From Pseudomonas plecoglossicida NBRC 103162 = DSM 15088 (GTDB lineage Bacteria > Pseudomonadota > Gammaproteobacteria > Pseudomonadales > Pseudomonadaceae), in assembly GCF_000730665.1 (NCBI RefSeq), contig NZ_BBIV01000010.1, positions 62,001 to 126,000 of the forward strand: a stretch of 64,000 bases of DNA, written 5' to 3'. The notes under the pieces were generated by a model. The model saw nothing but the letters and a program-made list of their open reading frames with translations. It had not been told where the DNA came from and ran no database searches. The stretch's first letter is position 1. Every line of letters starts with the position of its first letter. A program made the position numbers and the translations under genes. This document shows positions 7,821 to 17,049 of this stretch, one piece after another.

Positions 7821-9869
7821 ATGTCCGGCTGTACCCCTGCTTTTGCCCATGCATTCAAAGGCACACTCGCCGCCCTGTGCGGCTCGCTGCTCGCGCCCAT
7901 GGCCCTGGCCGCCGACCCTGGCCATGAAGGCCACGAACACGATCTGGCCGAACTGAGCCCGACGGTGATCACCGCCGTTGCGCCCAGCTCGCCGCTGACC
8001 GTGGTCACCAACCCGAAAGACCCGCGCCAACCGGTGCCGGCCAGCGATGGCGCCGACTACCTCAAGACCATCCCTGGCTTCTCGGCGATTCGTGCCGGCG
8101 GCACCAACGGCGACCCGGTGCTGCGCGGCATGTTCGGCTCGCGCCTGAACATCCTCACCAACGGTGGCGTGATGCTGGGTGCCTGCTCTAACCGCATGGA
8201 TGCGCCGACATCCTACATTTCGCCAGAAACTTACGACCGCCTCACCGTGATCAAAGGCCCGCAAAGCGTGATCTGGGGCCCTGGCGGCTCGGCCGGGACC
8301 ATTCTCTTCGAGCGTGAACCGGAAACGTTCGGCACCCTCGGCAGTCGGGTCAACGCCAGCCTGCTGACCGGTTCCTACGGGCGTTTCGACAAGCTGATCG
8401 ATACCGCTGCCGGCAACAGTCAGGCCTATGTCCGCTTCGTCGGCAACCAGTCGCACTCGGACGATTACCAGGACGGCAGCGGCGATGCCGTGCCCTCGCG
8501 CTGGGACAAATGGAACGGCGATGTGGCCCTGGGCTGGACCCCTGATCAGGACACCCTGCTGGAACTCACTGCTGGCAAGGGTGACGGCGAAGCGCGTTAC
8601 GCAGGGCGCGGCATGGACGGATCGCAGTTCAAACGCGAAAGCCTGGGCCTGCGTTTCGAGAAGTCCAACCTGGGCGAAGTGCTCGACAAGGTCGAAGCAC
8701 AGGTTTACTACAACTACGCCGACCACGTAATGGACAACTACAGCCTACGCACGCCGTCACGCAACGGCCCCATGGCCTCGAACGTCGACCGCCGCACGAT
8801 GGGAGCACGCCTTAAAACCACCTGGCACTGGGCAGACCTGCAACTGATCAGCGGCATCGATGCGCAAACCAACGAGCACCGCGGGCGAAGCGCACGGGGA
8901 GTCAACATGTACCAGGACAAGTCCTGGAACAAGGACGCCGACTTCCACAACTATGGAGCATTCGGTGAGCTCACCTGGTATGCCACCACCGAAGACCGAC
9001 TGATCACCGGTATCCGCCTAGACCGCGCTTCGGCGAAGGACTTTCGTCCTACCAGCCGCACCAACGGCAACACTCGCGCCGACACACTGCCCAGCGGTTT
9101 TGCACGCTTCGAGCATGACTTGGCAGTAATCCCGGCAACCAGCTATGTCGGCCTTGGACATACCGAGCGCTTCCCGGACTATTGGGAGCTGTTCTCCAAG
9201 CAGACACCCGCCGGTGCGGTCAACGCCTTCGATAACATCAAGCCAGAGAAGACTACCCAACTGGACTTCGGTATCCAGTACCGCGACGTAAACCTTGAAG
9301 CCTGGGCATCCGGCTATGTTGGACAAATCCGGGACTACATCCTGTTCGACTACAACGCCGGGACAATGAGCATTCGCACCTCCCAGCAGAACATCGACGC
9401 CCGCATCATGGGCGGCGAAATGGGCGCCGCCTACAAGTTGACGGAGCACTGGAAGACCGATGCGACGCTGGCCTACGCTTGGGGCAAGAACAGCAGTGAT
9501 GGCAAAGCGCTACCTCAGATGCCGCCACTGGAAAGCCGCCTGGGCCTGACCTACAGCCGTGACACCTGGACTGCCGGGGCGCTGTGGCGGCTTGTGGCCG
9601 CGCAGAACCGCATCGCCGAAAACCAGGGCAACGTGGTCGGCAAGGACTTCGACAAGAGTGGCGGCTTCGGCGTCTTCTCGCTCAACGGCGCCTACAAGGT
9701 GTCGCGCAACCTCAAGCTCAGCGCAGGCGTCGACAACCTGTTCGACAAAGCCTACGCCGAGCACCTGAACCTGGCCGGGAACGCCGGGTTCGGCTACCCG
9801 GCCAACGATCCACAGCCGGTGAACGAGCCAGGCAGGACCTTCTGGACCAAGGTCGATTTGAGCTTCTGA
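7821..9869 (+). CDS. oprC: TonB-dependent copper receptor OprC
   Basis: A 682-residue outer-membrane receptor. The signal peptide is followed by a His-rich start of the mature protein (DPGHEGHEHDLAEL). The plug domain comes next (DGADYLKTIPGFSAIRAGG, LRGMFGSRLNIL, VIKGPQSVIWGPGGSAGTI) and then a 22-strand barrel ending in an aromatic residue (FWTKVDLSF). The plug matches OprC, the TonB-dependent copper receptor of P. aeruginosa. The segment GACSNRMDAPTSY holds Cys and Met in the position used by OprC for copper. GGAAA precedes ATG 7821. Energy would come from TonB-ExbB-ExbD, not encoded here. Confidence 0.9.
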   Translation: MSGCTPAFAHAFKGTLAALCGSLLAPMALAADPGHEGHEHDLAELSPTVITAVAPSSPLTVVTNPKDPRQPVPASDGADYLKTIPGFSAIRAGGTNGDPVLRGMFGSRLNILTNGGVMLGACSNRMDAPTSYISPETYDRLTVIKGPQSVIWGPGGSAGTILFEREPETFGTLGSRVNASLLTGSYGRFDKLIDTAAGNSQAYVRFVGNQSHSDDYQDGSGDAVPSRWDKWNGDVALGWTPDQDTLLELTAGKGDGEARYAGRGMDGSQFKRESLGLRFEKSNLGEVLDKVEAQVYYNYADHVMDNYSLRTPSRNGPMASNVDRRTMGARLKTTWHWADLQLISGIDAQTNEHRGRSARGVNMYQDKSWNKDADFHNYGAFGELTWYATTEDRLITGIRLDRASAKDFRPTSRTNGNTRADTLPSGFARFEHDLAVIPATSYVGLGHTERFPDYWELFSKQTPAGAVNAFDNIKPEKTTQLDFGIQYRDVNLEAWASGYVGQIRDYILFDYNAGTMSIRTSQQNIDARIMGGEMGAAYKLTEHWKTDATLAYAWGKNSSDGKALPQMPPLESRLGLTYSRDTWTAGALWRLVAAQNRIAENQGNVVGKDFDKSGGFGVFSLNGAYKVSRNLKLSAGVDNLFDKAYAEHLNLAGNAGFGYPANDPQPVNEPGRTFWTKVDLSF

Positions 9870-9932
9870 CAACACAACAACAATGGGCGCGGTCACGGTC
9901 GCGCCCCTTAGCTGGTCAAACAGGAGGTTCCC

Positions 9933-11300
9933 ATGAGCGGAACACGCGTTTCCTTCTACAACCTGGCCTGGCGCTGGCACTTCTATGCCGGGCTGTTCGT
10001 CGCCCCTTTCATGATCCTGCTGGCGATCACCGGGATCATCTACCTGTTCAAGCCGCAGCTCGATCCGCTGCTGTATCGCGACCTGATGGTGGTCGAAGCC
10101 GGGCATCACCGACAGGGCGCGGACCTGATGCTGGCCGAAGTGCGCCAGGCGTATCCCAAGGGCCATGTGGGCCAGTACCTGCCGCCGGTCGATGCCGAAC
10201 GCAGTGCACAGTTCGTGGTGCATGACGCAGGCCGCGAGCTGAATGTGTTCGTCGACCCGTACAGCGGCAAGATCCTCGGCGAACAGAACGCCAAGCAGAA
10301 CCTGCAGGCCATCGCCCGTGCCTTGCATGGCGAGCTGATGGTCGGCACGGTCGGCGATCGCCTGGTGGAGCTGGCCGCCGGCTGGGGCATCGTGCTGGTG
10401 GTGTCCGGCCTCTATTTGTGGTGGCCACGCGGGCGCAACGGCGCTGGCGTGCTGTGGCCGCGGCGGTCCGCCCGTGGTCGGGTGTTCTGGCGCGACCTGC
10501 ATGCCGTGATCGGCTTCTGGGGTTCGGCCTTGCTGCTGCTGATGCTGGTCAGCGGCATGACCTGGACCGGCATTTGGGGCAAGCAGTACGCCGACCTGTG
10601 GAACCGCTTCCCGGCAGCGATGTGGAATGACGTGCCCAAGTCCGATCGCCAGGCCGGCGAACTGAACGAGGCCCACCGCCAGACCGTGCCGTGGGCGCTG
10701 GAAAACACGCCGCTGCCGCAATCCGGCGCGCATGCCGAACATGCCGGGCATCAGGCGATGTCGGACATGCCGGCAGCGCCACAGGTGACCCTGCAGCAAG
10801 TGGAAGACGTGGCCACTGCGCGCCAGGTCGCTCCGGGCTACAGCATCACCGTGCCGACCACGGCGGACGGTGTCTACACCATCGCCGTGTTCGCCGACGA
10901 CCCGCGCAACGACGCCACCCTGCATGTCGACCAGTACACCGGCAAGGTGCTGGCCGACGTGCGCTGGCAGGACTACAACCCGGTCGCCCGGGCGACCGAA
11001 CTGGGCGTGATGCTGCACGAGGGCAAGATGTTCGGTGCACTGAACCAGATCATCATCCTGCTGGTGTGCCTGATGATCCTGCTGGGCTCGGTGAGCGGGC
11101 TGGTGATGTGGTGGAAGCGCCGACCGGAAGGTGGACTGGGCGTGCCGCCGCTGCGTCATGACTTGCCGCGCTGGAAGACGGCGGTGGGGGTGATGCTGGT
11201 GCTGGGGGCGATGTTCCCGCTGGTGGGGGTGTCGATGGTGGTGATGTGGGTGGTGGACAGTCTGGTGGTGCGTCGGCGCCGGGTGCTGGCCCAGGCGTAG
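9933..11300 (+). CDS. PepSY-associated transmembrane protein
   Basis: A 455-residue inner-membrane protein with four or five helices. The first is FYAGLFVAPFMILLAITGII; the others include LAAGWGIVLVVSGLYLWWPR, a helix near residue 200 and two near the C-terminus. PepSY folds lie in the periplasmic loops (VFVDPYSGKILGE and TLHVDQYTGKVLADVRWQDY). A His/Met-rich loop at about residues 267-280 (HAEHAGHQAMSDM) is a probable metal site. Relatives next to TonB receptors are suspected metalloreductases. Here a copper-reducing or copper-handling role after OprC uptake is inferred from position, 63 bases downstream of oprC. Confidence 0.8.
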   Translation: MSGTRVSFYNLAWRWHFYAGLFVAPFMILLAITGIIYLFKPQLDPLLYRDLMVVEAGHHRQGADLMLAEVRQAYPKGHVGQYLPPVDAERSAQFVVHDAGRELNVFVDPYSGKILGEQNAKQNLQAIARALHGELMVGTVGDRLVELAAGWGIVLVVSGLYLWWPRGRNGAGVLWPRRSARGRVFWRDLHAVIGFWGSALLLLMLVSGMTWTGIWGKQYADLWNRFPAAMWNDVPKSDRQAGELNEAHRQTVPWALENTPLPQSGAHAEHAGHQAMSDMPAAPQVTLQQVEDVATARQVAPGYSITVPTTADGVYTIAVFADDPRNDATLHVDQYTGKVLADVRWQDYNPVARATELGVMLHEGKMFGALNQIIILLVCLMILLGSVSGLVMWWKRRPEGGLGVPPLRHDLPRWKTAVGVMLVLGAMFPLVGVSMVVMWVVDSLVVRRRRVLAQA

Positions 11301-11303
11301 ACC

Positions 11304-11405
11304 TCATCGCCGGCAAGCCGACTCCCACAGACATGGCACAGTTTTCGAATCCTGTGCTGTACCTGTGGGAGCCGGCTTGCCGGCGATTGGGTTGCGCAGC
11401 AGCCC
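11304..11405. repeat. REP pair (inverted)
   Basis: A left REP core (ATCGCCGGCAAGCCGACTCC) and an inverted right core (GGAGCCGGCTTGCCGGCGAT) flank a 30-base spacer. A GCTGCGCAGC-type hairpin sits at the right end. It lies just downstream of the PepSY gene, in the gap before the permease. Confidence 0.85.
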
Positions 11406-11492
11406 CAGAGGTCATGTCGATCTGTCGCGCCCCGATCCAGGACGCGCGTGTTAGCCTACCCGGCTCTGAAAAAAAGACTGACCCTCAATGGA

Positions 11493-12908
11493 ATGCAGCC
11501 AATGACCCGGACCTCTTCCCCCCCTGCTGAAGACCAGCACCTGCAGCGCAACCTGACCAACCGTCACATCCAGCTGATCGCCATCGGTGGCGCCATCGGC
11601 ACCGGCCTGTTCATGGGCTCGGGCAAGACCATCAGCCTGGCGGGCCCATCGATCATCTTCGTCTACATGATCATCGGCTTCATGCTGTTCTTCGTCATGC
11701 GCGCCATGGGCGAGCTGCTGCTGTCGAACCTCAACTACAAGTCGTTCATCGATTTCTCCGCCGACCTGCTCGGCCCCTGGGCCGGCTACTTCACCGGCTG
11801 GACCTACTGGTTCTGCTGGGTGGTCACTGGCATCGCCGATGTGGTGGCGATCGCCGCCTACACGCAGTTCTGGTTCCCCGAGCTGCCGCAGTGGATACCG
11901 GCGCTGACCTGCGTGGCACTGCTGCTGTCGCTGAACCTGGTCACCGTGAAGATGTTCGGCGAGCTGGAATTCTGGTTCGCCCTGATCAAGATCGTCGCCA
12001 TCCTCGGCCTGGTCGCCACCGGCCTGTACATGGTCATCACCGGCTACACCTCGCCGAGCGGGCGCACCGCGCAGTTGGCCAACCTGTGGAATGACGGCGG
12101 CATGTTCCCCAATGGCCTGATGGGCTTCTTCGCCGGCTTCCAGATTGCCGTGTTCGCCTTCGTCGGCATCGAGCTGGTCGGTACCACCGCGGCCGAGGCG
12201 AAGAACCCCGAGCGCACCCTGCCACGGGCGATCAACTCGATCCCGATCCGTATCATCGTGTTCTACGTGCTGGCGCTGATCGCGATCATGGCCGTGACGC
12301 CATGGCGCGACGTGGTGCCGGGCAAGAGCCCGTTCGTCGAGCTGTTCGTGCTGGCCGGGTTGCCGGCGGCGGCGAGCATCATCAACTTCGTGGTGCTGAC
12401 CTCGGCGGCCTCGTCGGCCAACAGTGGCGTGTTTTCCACCAGCCGCATGCTCTACGGTTTGGCCCAGGAAGGCGATGCACCCCGGGCGTTCGAGAAGCTC
12501 TCGCGCCGCGCGGTGCCTGCCAACGGCCTGTATTTCTCCTGCACCTGCCTGCTGCTGGGCGCGGTGCTGATCTACCTGGTACCCGATGTGGTCGAAGCGT
12601 TCACCCTGGTGACCACGGTGTCGGCGGTGCTGTTCATGTTCGTCTGGACGCTGATCCTGCTGTCGTACCTGAAGTACCGTACACACCGCGCAGCGCTGCA
12701 CCAGGCATCGAAGTACAAGATGCCGGGCGGGCGCTTCATGTGCTACGTGTGCCTGGTGTTCTTTGCGTTCATCCTGGTGTTGCTGAGCCTTGAAGACGAC
12801 ACCCGCGCGGCACTGCTGGTGACGCCGATCTGGTTCGTGCTGCTGGCGATCACCTACCAGGGCGTGCGCAGCAAGCGCCACCCGCGCAGTGCGGTGCGCA
12901 ACGGCTAG
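11493..12908 (+). CDS. cycA: APC-family amino acid permease, CycA-like (D-Ser/D-Ala/Gly)
   Basis: A 471-residue proton-coupled permease with 12 predicted membrane helices. The amino acid-polyamine-organocation signature is at the N-terminus (HIQLIAIGGAIGTGLFMGSG), with GTTAAEAKNPERTLP in the middle. The sequence is closest to CycA/AnsP-type carriers of D-alanine, D-serine and glycine, as judged from remembered family sequences; substrate is not proven. ATG 11493 and ATG 11502 are both possible starts (MQPMTRTSS); neither has a strong ribosome-binding site. A terminator hairpin follows the stop. Confidence 0.85.
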   Translation: MQPMTRTSSPPAEDQHLQRNLTNRHIQLIAIGGAIGTGLFMGSGKTISLAGPSIIFVYMIIGFMLFFVMRAMGELLLSNLNYKSFIDFSADLLGPWAGYFTGWTYWFCWVVTGIADVVAIAAYTQFWFPELPQWIPALTCVALLLSLNLVTVKMFGELEFWFALIKIVAILGLVATGLYMVITGYTSPSGRTAQLANLWNDGGMFPNGLMGFFAGFQIAVFAFVGIELVGTTAAEAKNPERTLPRAINSIPIRIIVFYVLALIAIMAVTPWRDVVPGKSPFVELFVLAGLPAAASIINFVVLTSAASSANSGVFSTSRMLYGLAQEGDAPRAFEKLSRRAVPANGLYFSCTCLLLGAVLIYLVPDVVEAFTLVTTVSAVLFMFVWTLILLSYLKYRTHRAALHQASKYKMPGGRFMCYVCLVFFAFILVLLSLEDDTRAALLVTPIWFVLLAITYQGVRSKRHPRSAVRNG

Positions 12909-12917
12909 ATAACGTTT

Positions 12918-12936
12918 GGGGCCGCAAGGCGGCCCC
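12918..12936 (+). terminator. Terminator-like hairpin after the permease
   Basis: A GC stem GGGGCCGC-AAG-GCGGCCCC directly follows the permease stop. There is no strong T run (ATTCC follows), so termination may be partial. Confidence 0.6.
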
Positions 12937-13030
12937 ATTCCTGCGCACACCCGGATCCCAGGCACCAAGCTGGATCCACTTCACGCCCCAACTCCTCGCA
13001 CAACCCCTCTATTGCGCACCTTGCGCCATT

Positions 13031-13046
13031 CGGCACACCCCTTGCA
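13031..13046 (+). promoter_or_regulatory. Sigma-54 promoter of urtA
   Basis: The sequence CGGCACACCCCTTGCA matches the -24/-12 consensus TGGCAC-N5-TTGC with one mismatch; GG (13032) and GC (13044) are exactly ten bases apart. Transcription would begin near 13057, about 40 bases before urtA. A partial NtrC-like site (GCACCAAGCTGG) lies upstream at 12962. Nitrogen control by NtrC is the natural reading for a urea transporter. Confidence 0.65.
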
Positions 13047-13096
13047 CTGCCCCTCCCCGCTTGGCCAACACCAAAAAAACTCAGCGGAGAGAGCAC

Positions 13097-14362
13097 ATGA
13101 AGCGTCGCAGTCTGATCAAGGCTTTTACCCTCAGCGCATCAATCGCGGCGATGGGCCTGAGCTGGAGCATCCAGGCCGCCGAAACCATCAAGGTCGGCAT
13201 CCTGCATTCGCTGTCGGGCACCATGGCGATCTCCGAGACTTCGCTCAAGGACATGGCGCTGATGACCATCGACGAGATCAACGCCAAGGGCGGTGTGAAC
13301 GGCAAGATGCTCGAACCGGTGGTGGTCGACCCTGCCTCCAACTGGCCGCTGTTCGCCGAAAAAAGCCGCCAGCTGCTGACCCAGGACAAGGTCGCGGTGG
13401 TGTTCGGCTGCTGGACCTCGGTGTCGCGCAAGTCGGTGCTGCCGGTGTTCGAAGAACTCAACGGCTTGCTGTTCTACCCGGTGCAGTACGAAGGTGAAGA
13501 GATGTCGCCGAATGTCTTCTACACCGGCGCCGCGCCCAACCAGCAGGCGATCCCGGCGGTGGAGTACCTGATGAGCGAAGACGGCGGCAGCGCCAAGCGC
13601 TTCTTCCTGCTCGGCACCGACTACGTCTACCCGCGCACCACCAACAAGATCCTGCGCGCCTTCCTGCACAGCAAGGGCGTGGCCGACAAGGACATCGAAG
13701 AGGTTTACACGCCGTTCGGTCATGCCGATTACCAGACCATCGTCGCCAACATCAAGAAGTTCTCCGCCGGCGGCAAGACGGCGGTGATCTCCACGGTCAA
13801 CGGCGACTCCAACGTGCCGTTCTACAAGGAGCTGGCCAACCAGGGCCTGAAGGCCACCGACGTGCCGGTGGTGGCGTTCTCGGTGGGTGAAGAGGAACTG
13901 CGCGGCATCGACACCAAGCCGCTGGTGGGCCACCTGGCAGCGTGGAACTACTTCGAGTCGGTGGATAACCCGGTCAACCAGAAGTTCGTCGCCGACTGGA
14001 AGGCGTATGCCAAGGCCAAGGGCCTGCCGGGCGCCGACAAGGCCGTGACCAACGACCCGATGGAAGCCACCTACGTGGGCATCCACATGTGGGCGCAGGC
14101 GGCGGAGAAAGCCAAGTCCACCGATGTCGACAAGGTGCGCGAAGCGCTGGCCGGGCAGTCGTTCAAGGCACCCTCGGGATTCACCCTGACCATGGACAAG
14201 ACCAACCACCACCTGCACAAGCCGGTGATGATCGGCGAGATCCAGGATGACGGGCAGTTCAGTGTGGTGTGGGAGACCGAGCAGCCTTTGCGGGCGCAGC
14301 CGTGGAGCCCGTTCATTCCGGGCAACGACAAGCGGCCCGATTACGCGGTGAAAGGTAACTGA
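13097..14362 (+). CDS. urtA: Urea ABC transporter, substrate-binding protein UrtA
   Basis: A 421-residue periplasmic receptor. The leader MKRRSLIKAFTLSASIAAMG has a twin-arginine-like RRSLIK, so Tat export is possible. The mature protein is a Peripla_BP_5 fold starting ETIKVGILHSLSGTMAISET, typical of UrtA/AmiC. It captures urea (or short amides) for the UrtBCDE complex. ATG 13097 follows GGAGAGAG at good spacing; an upstream in-frame start at 13061 has no such site. The gene is driven by the sigma-54 promoter at 13031 and separated from urtB by a REP pair. Confidence 0.93.
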   Translation: MKRRSLIKAFTLSASIAAMGLSWSIQAAETIKVGILHSLSGTMAISETSLKDMALMTIDEINAKGGVNGKMLEPVVVDPASNWPLFAEKSRQLLTQDKVAVVFGCWTSVSRKSVLPVFEELNGLLFYPVQYEGEEMSPNVFYTGAAPNQQAIPAVEYLMSEDGGSAKRFFLLGTDYVYPRTTNKILRAFLHSKGVADKDIEEVYTPFGHADYQTIVANIKKFSAGGKTAVISTVNGDSNVPFYKELANQGLKATDVPVVAFSVGEEELRGIDTKPLVGHLAAWNYFESVDNPVNQKFVADWKAYAKAKGLPGADKAVTNDPMEATYVGIHMWAQAAEKAKSTDVDKVREALAGQSFKAPSGFTLTMDKTNHHLHKPVMIGEIQDDGQFSVVWETEQPLRAQPWSPFIPGNDKRPDYAVKGN

Positions 14363-14369
14363 GTGCATT

Positions 14370-14452
14370 GGGGCTGCTGCGCAGCCCAATCGCTGGCAAG
14401 CCAGCTCCCACAGGACAGCGCCGTCCTTGTGGGAGCCGGCTTGCCGGCGATG
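14370..14452. repeat. REP pair inside the urt operon
   Basis: Two facing REP cores (AATCGCTGGCAAGCCAGCTC and GGAGCCGGCTTGCCGGCGAT) plus a GGGCTGCTGCGCAGCCC hairpin lie between urtA and urtB. Such an element could make the abundant receptor mRNA more stable than the downstream part; that is an inference. Confidence 0.85.
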
Positions 14453-14482
14453 AATCCACCGCCGTTTCCCAGGATTGCCCGC

Positions 14483-15970
14483 ATGCTCAAACTCCTGCTC
14501 ACCCTCCTCCTGCTACTGCCCCTGGCCACCCGGGCCAGCGAAGGCGAATTCTTCCTCAGCGCCAAGCCCGCCGAGCAGACCCGCCTGCTCGAAAGCTGGG
14601 CGGCACAACCCGACGCCGCACGCCTGCCGCTGCTGGAAAACCTACGCCAAGGCCGCATCGCCGAAAACGACACCCGCAAGCTGCGCCTGAACAACCGCCT
14701 GCGCGGTCTGATCGACAACGCCCTGGCCAGCCACCAGTTGCTCAGCGACAACAGCGACACGCGCCTGGCCGCCGCCCAGCACCTGCAAAAAAGCGCGCAG
14801 CCGGCGCAGATGGCTTTCCTCGACCGACGTTTCGCCAGCGAGCCGGACGCCGCCGTGCATGCCGCCCTTGGCCTGGCCCTGGCCAACCTGCAACTGGGCG
14901 CCAGCGAGCCTGCCGTGCGCCTGGCAGCCGTGCGTCTGCTCGGCGAAACCGGCGACCCGCTGGCCCGCACCCGCCTGGAAGCCCTGCTGCAACCCAGCGC
15001 AGAAACCGACACCGCCGTGCGTACCGCCGCCGAAACCAGCCTGGCCCAGGTCAAGCGCAAGCTGCTGGTCGGTGAACTGCTCGGCCAGGCCTTCAGTGGC
15101 CTGTCGCTGGGCTCGATCCTGCTGCTGGCAGCGCTGGGCCTGGCGATCACCTTCGGCCTGCTCGGGGTGATCAACATGGCCCACGGCGAAATGCTCATGC
15201 TCGGTGCCTACAGCACCTACATGGTCCAGGTGCTGCTGCAGCGCTACGCACCCGGCGCCATCGAGTTCTACCCGCTGATCGCCCTGCCGGTGGCCTTCGC
15301 CGTCAGCGCCGGGGTCGGCATGGCCCTGGAGCGCACGGTGATCCGCCACCTCTATGGCCGCCCGCTGGAAACCCTGCTGGCGACCTGGGGCATCAGCCTG
15401 ATCCTGATCCAGGCCATCCGCCTGCTGTTCGGCGCGCAGAACGTCGAGGTGAGCAACCCGGCCTGGCTGTCCGGCGGTATCCAGCTGCTACCCAACCTGG
15501 TGCTGCCGTACAACCGCCTGGTGATCATCGGCTTCGCCCTGGCCGTGGTGCTGCTCACCTGGTTGCTGCTCAACCGCACGCGGCTGGGCCTGAACGTGCG
15601 CGCAGTCACCCAGAACCGCAACATGGCGGCCTGCTGCGGCGTGCCTACCGGGCGCGTCGACATGCTCGCCTTCGGCCTCGGTTCGGGTATCGCCGGCCTC
15701 GGCGGCGTGGCCCTTAGCCAGGTCGGCAACGTCGGCCCCGACCTTGGCCAGAGCTACATCATCGACTCGTTCCTGGTGGTGGTGCTCGGCGGTGTCGGGC
15801 AACTGGCCGGCAGTCTCTGGGCGGCCTTCGGTTTGGGCATCGCCAACAAGTTGCTGGAGCCGCAGATCGGTGCGGTACTCGGCAAGATTCTCATCCTTGC
15901 GTTGATCATTCTGTTCATCCAGAAGCGCCCGCAAGGCTTGTTCGCCCTCAAGGGACGGGTAATCGACTGA
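14483..15970 (+). CDS. urtB: Urea ABC transporter permease UrtB
   Basis: A 495-residue LivH-type permease. It has a signal peptide (MLKLLLTLLLLLPLATRAS), then about 170 residues of helical HEAT-like periplasmic sequence (LLENLRQGRIAENDTRKLRL, RLAAVRLLGETGDP). The membrane domain begins near residue 195 (LSLGSILLLAALGLAITFGL, GVINMAHGEMLMLGAYSTYM). The extra N-terminal domain is normal for proteobacterial UrtB. ATG 14483 follows AGGA. It overlaps urtC by one base and forms the channel with UrtC. Confidence 0.92.
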   Translation: MLKLLLTLLLLLPLATRASEGEFFLSAKPAEQTRLLESWAAQPDAARLPLLENLRQGRIAENDTRKLRLNNRLRGLIDNALASHQLLSDNSDTRLAAAQHLQKSAQPAQMAFLDRRFASEPDAAVHAALGLALANLQLGASEPAVRLAAVRLLGETGDPLARTRLEALLQPSAETDTAVRTAAETSLAQVKRKLLVGELLGQAFSGLSLGSILLLAALGLAITFGLLGVINMAHGEMLMLGAYSTYMVQVLLQRYAPGAIEFYPLIALPVAFAVSAGVGMALERTVIRHLYGRPLETLLATWGISLILIQAIRLLFGAQNVEVSNPAWLSGGIQLLPNLVLPYNRLVIIGFALAVVLLTWLLLNRTRLGLNVRAVTQNRNMAACCGVPTGRVDMLAFGLGSGIAGLGGVALSQVGNVGPDLGQSYIIDSFLVVVLGGVGQLAGSLWAAFGLGIANKLLEPQIGAVLGKILILALIILFIQKRPQGLFALKGRVID

Positions 15971-17049
15971 TGAACCAGCCACTGCTTGTCACTGCTTCGC
16001 AAAAAGCCGGGCCGCGCCTGACCCTGGCCATCGGCACTGTCGTGGTGCTGCTGTTGCTGGCCATGGCGCTGTTGTCGCTGTTACCGGCAGGCCATGCACT
16101 GCAGGTGTCGGCCTACACCCTGACGCTGGTCGGCAAGATCCTCTGCTACGCCATCGTCGCGCTCGCCCTGGACCTGGTCTGGGGGTATGCCGGGCTGTTG
16201 TCGCTGGGCCACGGCTTGTTCTTCGCCCTCGGCGGATACGCCATGGGCATGTACCTGATGCGTCAGGCCGCCGGCGATGGGTTGCCGGGGTTCATGACCT
16301 TCCTGTCGTGGAGCGAACTGCCCTGGTACTGGGCCGGCACCCAGCATTTTGCCTGGGCCATGTGCCTGGTGGTGCTGGCGCCTGGCTTGCTGGCCCTGGT
16401 ATTCGGCTTCTTCGCCTTCCGTTCGCGGATCAAGGGCGTGTACTTCTCGATCATGACCCAGGCCCTGACCTTCGCCGGCATGCTGCTGTTCTTCCGCAAC
16501 GAAACCGGCTTTGGCGGCAACAACGGCTTTACCAGCTTTCGCACCATCCTCGGTTTCGACATTGCCTCGCAGGGCACCCGGGCGGTGCTGTTCCTGCTCA
16601 CCGTCGGCCTGTTGCTGGCCAGCCTGTACCTGTGCTGGCGCCTGACTCGAAGCAAGTTCGGCCGGCTGCTCACCGCCGTGCGCGATGCCGAGAACCGCCT
16701 GATGTTCTGCGGCTACGACCCGCGCGGGTTCAAGCTGCTGGTGTGGGTGCTCAGTGCCGTGCTGTGCGGCCTGGCCGGCGCGCTGTACGTGCCGCAGGTG
16801 GGCATCATCAACCCCAGCGAGATGTCGCCGACCAACTCCATCGAAGCCGCCGTCTGGGTGGCCCTGGGTGGGCGCGGCACGCTGATCGGCCCGCTGCTCG
16901 GCGCAGGCCTGGTCAACGGCATGAAGAGCTGGTTCACCGTGGCCTTCCCGGAGTTCTGGCTGTTCTTCCTCGGTGCGCTGTTCATCCTCGTCACCCTGTA
17001 CCTGCCCAAGGGCGTGGTCGGCCTGCTGAAGAAAAGGAGCCAGCCATGA
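15970..17049 (+). CDS. urtC: Urea ABC transporter permease UrtC
   Basis: A 359-residue LivM-type inner-membrane permease with about ten helices. It carries the family segment LALDLVWGYAGLLSLGHGLF and the EAA-like cytoplasmic loop AVRDAENRLMFCGYDPRGFK that docks the ATPase. It pairs with UrtB to form the urea channel. The start ATG overlaps the urtB stop by one base and its own stop overlaps urtD (ATGA), so translation is tightly coupled. Confidence 0.92.
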   Translation: MNQPLLVTASQKAGPRLTLAIGTVVVLLLLAMALLSLLPAGHALQVSAYTLTLVGKILCYAIVALALDLVWGYAGLLSLGHGLFFALGGYAMGMYLMRQAAGDGLPGFMTFLSWSELPWYWAGTQHFAWAMCLVVLAPGLLALVFGFFAFRSRIKGVYFSIMTQALTFAGMLLFFRNETGFGGNNGFTSFRTILGFDIASQGTRAVLFLLTVGLLLASLYLCWRLTRSKFGRLLTAVRDAENRLMFCGYDPRGFKLLVWVLSAVLCGLAGALYVPQVGIINPSEMSPTNSIEAAVWVALGGRGTLIGPLLGAGLVNGMKSWFTVAFPEFWLFFLGALFILVTLYLPKGVVGLLKKRSQP

